A DNA stretch of 8,718 nucleotides from contig JAFSWJ010000055.1 of assembly GCA_017444545.1 (NCBI GenBank), positions 1 to 8,718 on the forward strand, written 5' to 3'. Each line of letters opens with the position of its first letter. Position 1 is the stretch's first letter. Position numbers and translations under genes: made by a program. The notes under the pieces were generated by a model. It was not told where the DNA came from. It saw only the letters and a list, made by a program, of their open reading frames with translations, and did not search any database. Source of the stretch: Lachnospiraceae bacterium (GTDB lineage Bacteria > Bacillota > Clostridia > Lachnospirales > Lachnospiraceae). Shown here piece after piece: positions 7,238-8,718 of this stretch.

Positions 7238-7609
7238 TTATTTCAAAGTAGCAAGAAGTCCGCCCGCCTCACAGGCATCACCTACCGCACAGTCAATGCT
7301 GGCTACGGTTCCGTCAGAGGGAGCAACAACGGGGATCTCCATCTTCATGGCCTCTATGGTCACGACAGCATCACCCGTCTTTACAGCATCTCCCACATTC
7401 TTTTCGATCCTGAAGACCTTTCCGGCGGCACCGGCCTCAACCCTGATGGAGCCTGCCCCTGCCGAGGCAGCCTTGGGTGCAGGTGCGGGTGCAGCGGCCG
7501 CGGGCTTGGGAGCAGCCTTGGGTGCAGCGGCAGGTGCCGAGCCTGCTCCTGCCTCATCGACAGTTACATCATATGTTGTTCCGTTTACCGTGATAGTGTA
7601 ATTTTTCAT
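7238..7609 (-). CDS. Biotin carboxyl carrier protein (decarboxylase gamma / MmdC type)
   Basis: A small, cytoplasmic 123-residue carrier that swings carboxybiotin between the carboxyltransferase and the membrane beta subunit. The N-terminal strand part (1-20, [20 protein letters not shown]) is typical of OadA/Mmd/transcarboxylase 1.3S carriers. It is followed by an Ala/Pro/Lys linker (about 21-53) and the biotinyl domain (54-123) with the EAMKMEI motif; biotin is expected on K89. The sequence resembles the 1.3S/MmdC type more than AccB of acetyl-CoA carboxylase, and no accC-like gene is present. It lies between oadG and oadB, with AGGAG 8 nt upstream of the ATG. As the only biotin protein in the operon, it probably serves both carboxyltransferases. 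The linker is encoded by partly repeated DNA. Confidence 0.93.
   Translation of the reverse strand: MKNYTITVNGTTYDVTVDEAGAGSAPAAAPKAAPKPAAAAPAPAPKAASAGAGSIRVEAGAAGKVFRIEKNVGDAVKTGDAVVTIEAMKMEIPVVAPSDGTVASIDCAVGDACEAGGLLATLK
7467..7527. repeat. In-frame direct repeat in the biotin carrier linker
   Basis: A 16-nt sequence, GCAGCCTTGGGTGCAG on the plus strand, occurs twice, at 7467-7482 and 7512-7527. The copies are 45 bp (15 codons) apart, so both are read in the same frame and encode an Ala-Pro-Lys-Ala type unit. A degenerate third copy lies between them (about 7500-7515). Such repeats could let the linker change length without breaking the gene. Confidence 0.7.
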
Positions 7610-7636
7610 ATTTTTTTCTCCTATTATTTTTTTGAA

Positions 7637-8422
7637 TCAGAACCTTTTTCTAATCGAACGTACCACAAAACCGTCTCCGGAAGGCGAAGGCGTGCCTGCA
7701 CCGCCTGATGCTCCTTCATATGCTGCTATGGCGGCACTTATGACTGCGATAAGCTCATTGTCATCCACAGCCTCTTCCTTTTCTATGATCTGGCTGATCG
7801 TATTATCAACAGCCGCAGCCGCAGGACTCTCTTTCTTCTTTGCAAAGCCCTCCTGAATATCAGGTATGAACTTGAACAGACTGATGATGAGACTTAAAAA
7901 TATCAGTATGACAAAGGTTGTTCCCATACCGAGGATTGTGTTCAGCCCGGCTTTTTTCAGATCCTCACCCAGGGTGTACTCACAGTTTGTAGTGATGGAT
8001 TCGATCCTGTTCCTGGAATTCATGGTCACAATGATCTTTGCATCCCTTTGGGCACCATCCACATCAAAGGTGGCAGTGATGCTGTCCTTTGTGGAATCCA
8101 TGACAGGCTCTCCGATATCGTTGATCCCGCCCATTTCCTCCACGGCATCCATATATCCTGTAACTCCGGAAAGAAAAGCCTTTCCGTCGATGGAATATCC
8201 GTACTGCTTGAAGAAATCCTCGATCTCTTCCGGTTCCATCGCAAGCAGCTGATCCTTGTAAGCGGCATCCATCGTGCTGATACCGTTTATGATCCCGGCC
8301 GAGGCCGCAGTAGCTGCTTCGCTTATCTCAAGTTCCTCTCCTTTTTTTGCACAGCCAAAGCTTGAGAGAACGAGAACAAGGATACATGAAATGATCAAAC
8401 TTTTCTTTAAGATGTTTTTCAT
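7637..8422 (-). CDS. oadG: OadG/MmdD-family decarboxylase subunit with N-terminal lipoprotein-like domain
   Basis: A 261-residue membrane protein in the position of the small delta/gamma subunit that holds the carboxyltransferase to the membrane. Ordinary OadG/MmdD proteins are only about 80-120 residues. Here residues 1-24 are a Lys-rich, hydrophobic leader ending in SSFGC, a degenerate lipobox with C24 as possible lipid site. Residues 25-160 form a polar domain, probably outside the cell, that I cannot assign to a family. A membrane helix follows (about 160-187, LNTILGMGTTFVILIFLSLI then ISLFKFIP), then a Lys/Glu/Ala segment. The C-terminal part (DNELIAVISAAIAAYEG, then FVVRSIRKR) is the recognisable OadG/MmdD signature and should be cytoplasmic. 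A helix near residues 5-23 that stays uncleaved is the alternative to lipidation. The ribosome binding site (AAGGA, about 10 nt upstream) is weak. It lies 18 bp after the carboxyltransferase gene. Confidence 0.82.
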   Translation of the reverse strand: MKNILKKSLIISCILVLVLSSFGCAKKGEELEISEAATAASAGIINGISTMDAAYKDQLLAMEPEEIEDFFKQYGYSIDGKAFLSGVTGYMDAVEEMGGINDIGEPVMDSTKDSITATFDVDGAQRDAKIIVTMNSRNRIESITTNCEYTLGEDLKKAGLNTILGMGTTFVILIFLSLIISLFKFIPDIQEGFAKKKESPAAAAVDNTISQIIEKEEAVDDNELIAVISAAIAAYEGASGGAGTPSPSGDGFVVRSIRKRF

Positions 8423-8440
8423 GCTTTGTCCATCCTTTCC

Positions 8441-8718
8441 TCAGACGGTCCCGTGCTTTTTGTCGGGTCTGTCCTCTCTCTTGCCGTAGAGCATCTCGAA
8501 TGCGCCGATCACATACTTTCTGGTGTCGGCAGGATCGATAATGGTGTCGACATAGCCTCTCTTTGCTGCGGAGGCGGCGCTGACCTGCAGGGCATCATAT
8601 TCCTTTGCCTTTTCATCGATAACCGAGCTTCCCTCGCCGTCATACATTATGGAAGCGGCATTCTTTGCATCCATGGAACAGATCTTTGCTCCGGTCCATG
8701 CATAGGTATAATCAGCGC
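8441..8718 (-). CDS. Acyl-CoA carboxyltransferase (MmdA/12S type), C-terminal 91 residues
   Basis: Only the 3' end is in the window; the gene continues beyond 8718. The 91 full codons begin ADYTYAWTGAKICSMDAKNA and end DRPDKKHGTV. The pattern (Tyr-Ala-Trp then an Ala-rich segment, AAKRGYVDTIIDPADTRKYV, and a final PxKKHG) is that of biotin-dependent acyl-CoA carboxyltransferases such as methylmalonyl-CoA decarboxylase alpha, transcarboxylase 12S and related proteins. The segment ICSMDAKNAA differs from the common MG-x-x-GA-type stretch at this place, so the acyl-CoA substrate cannot be called. The following genes are OadG, biotin carrier and beta subunit, the order known as mmdADCB, which supports a decarboxylating Na+ pump over acetyl-CoA carboxylase. 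Confidence 0.8.
   Translation of the reverse strand, partial: ADYTYAWTGAKICSMDAKNAASIMYDGEGSSVIDEKAKEYDALQVSAASAAKRGYVDTIIDPADTRKYVIGAFEMLYGKREDRPDKKHGTV

Noticed and set aside
7218..7601. Plus-strand Ala/Ser/Pro-rich open frame opposite the biotin carrier
   Set aside because: Its low-complexity sequence is the reverse complement of the Ala/Pro linker; the minus strand encodes a clear biotinyl domain.
7238..7609. Biotin carrier as AccB of acetyl-CoA carboxylase
   Set aside because: No biotin carboxylase or fatty acid synthesis gene is adjacent, and the neighbours are decarboxylase pump subunits; the short 1.3S-like form fits these.

Overview
All genes in this window lie on the minus strand. 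They read as an ordinary chromosomal stretch of an anaerobic Gram-positive bacterium of the class Clostridia, most likely family Lachnospiraceae. The support for this is strong AGGAGG-type ribosome binding sites, a cmk-ispH-rpsA cluster of clostridial type, a four-domain S1 protein, and a biotin-dependent Na+ pump whose OadG subunit begins with a lipoprotein-like leader. The assignment is an inference from gene content and protein style, not from a database match.

In transcription order (right to left) there are two operons. The first (8718 to 4637) encodes a membrane-bound, biotin-dependent decarboxylase: the C-terminal end of an MmdA-type acyl-CoA carboxyltransferase (cut by the window edge), an OadG-family small membrane subunit, a separate biotin carrier protein, the Na+-translocating beta subunit OadB/MmdB, and a 5S/OadA-type carboxyltransferase without its own biotin domain. 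The first four follow the order of the known mmdADCB operons; oadA is added at the end. The set should take CO2 from an acyl-CoA and/or oxaloacetate, pass it via biotin to the membrane subunit and couple its release to Na+ export. It ends at a strong intrinsic terminator (about 4586-4616).

The second operon starts from a good sigma-A-type promoter (TTGAAA-17 bp-TAAAAT, 4558-4530) in the only sizeable intergenic gap (4485-4636). It runs tetR-type regulator, HI0933-family flavoprotein, cmk (CMP kinase), ispH (isoprenoid synthesis) and rpsA (S1). Its genes are almost without gaps: spacings are 0, 2 and 9 bp, then a 23-bp overlap between ispH and rpsA, and downstream Shine-Dalgarno sites lie inside upstream genes. 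This suggests translational coupling. rpsA runs to the left edge, where the last partial codon (TG-) could be the first two bases of a TGA stop.

No RNA gene, insertion sequence, CRISPR array or phage gene was seen. The points most worth a second look are the shared-carrier decarboxylase with two different carboxyltransferases, the unfused but overlapping ispH/rpsA pair, and a TetR regulator placed first in a housekeeping operon. I found no clear evidence of a wholly new system.
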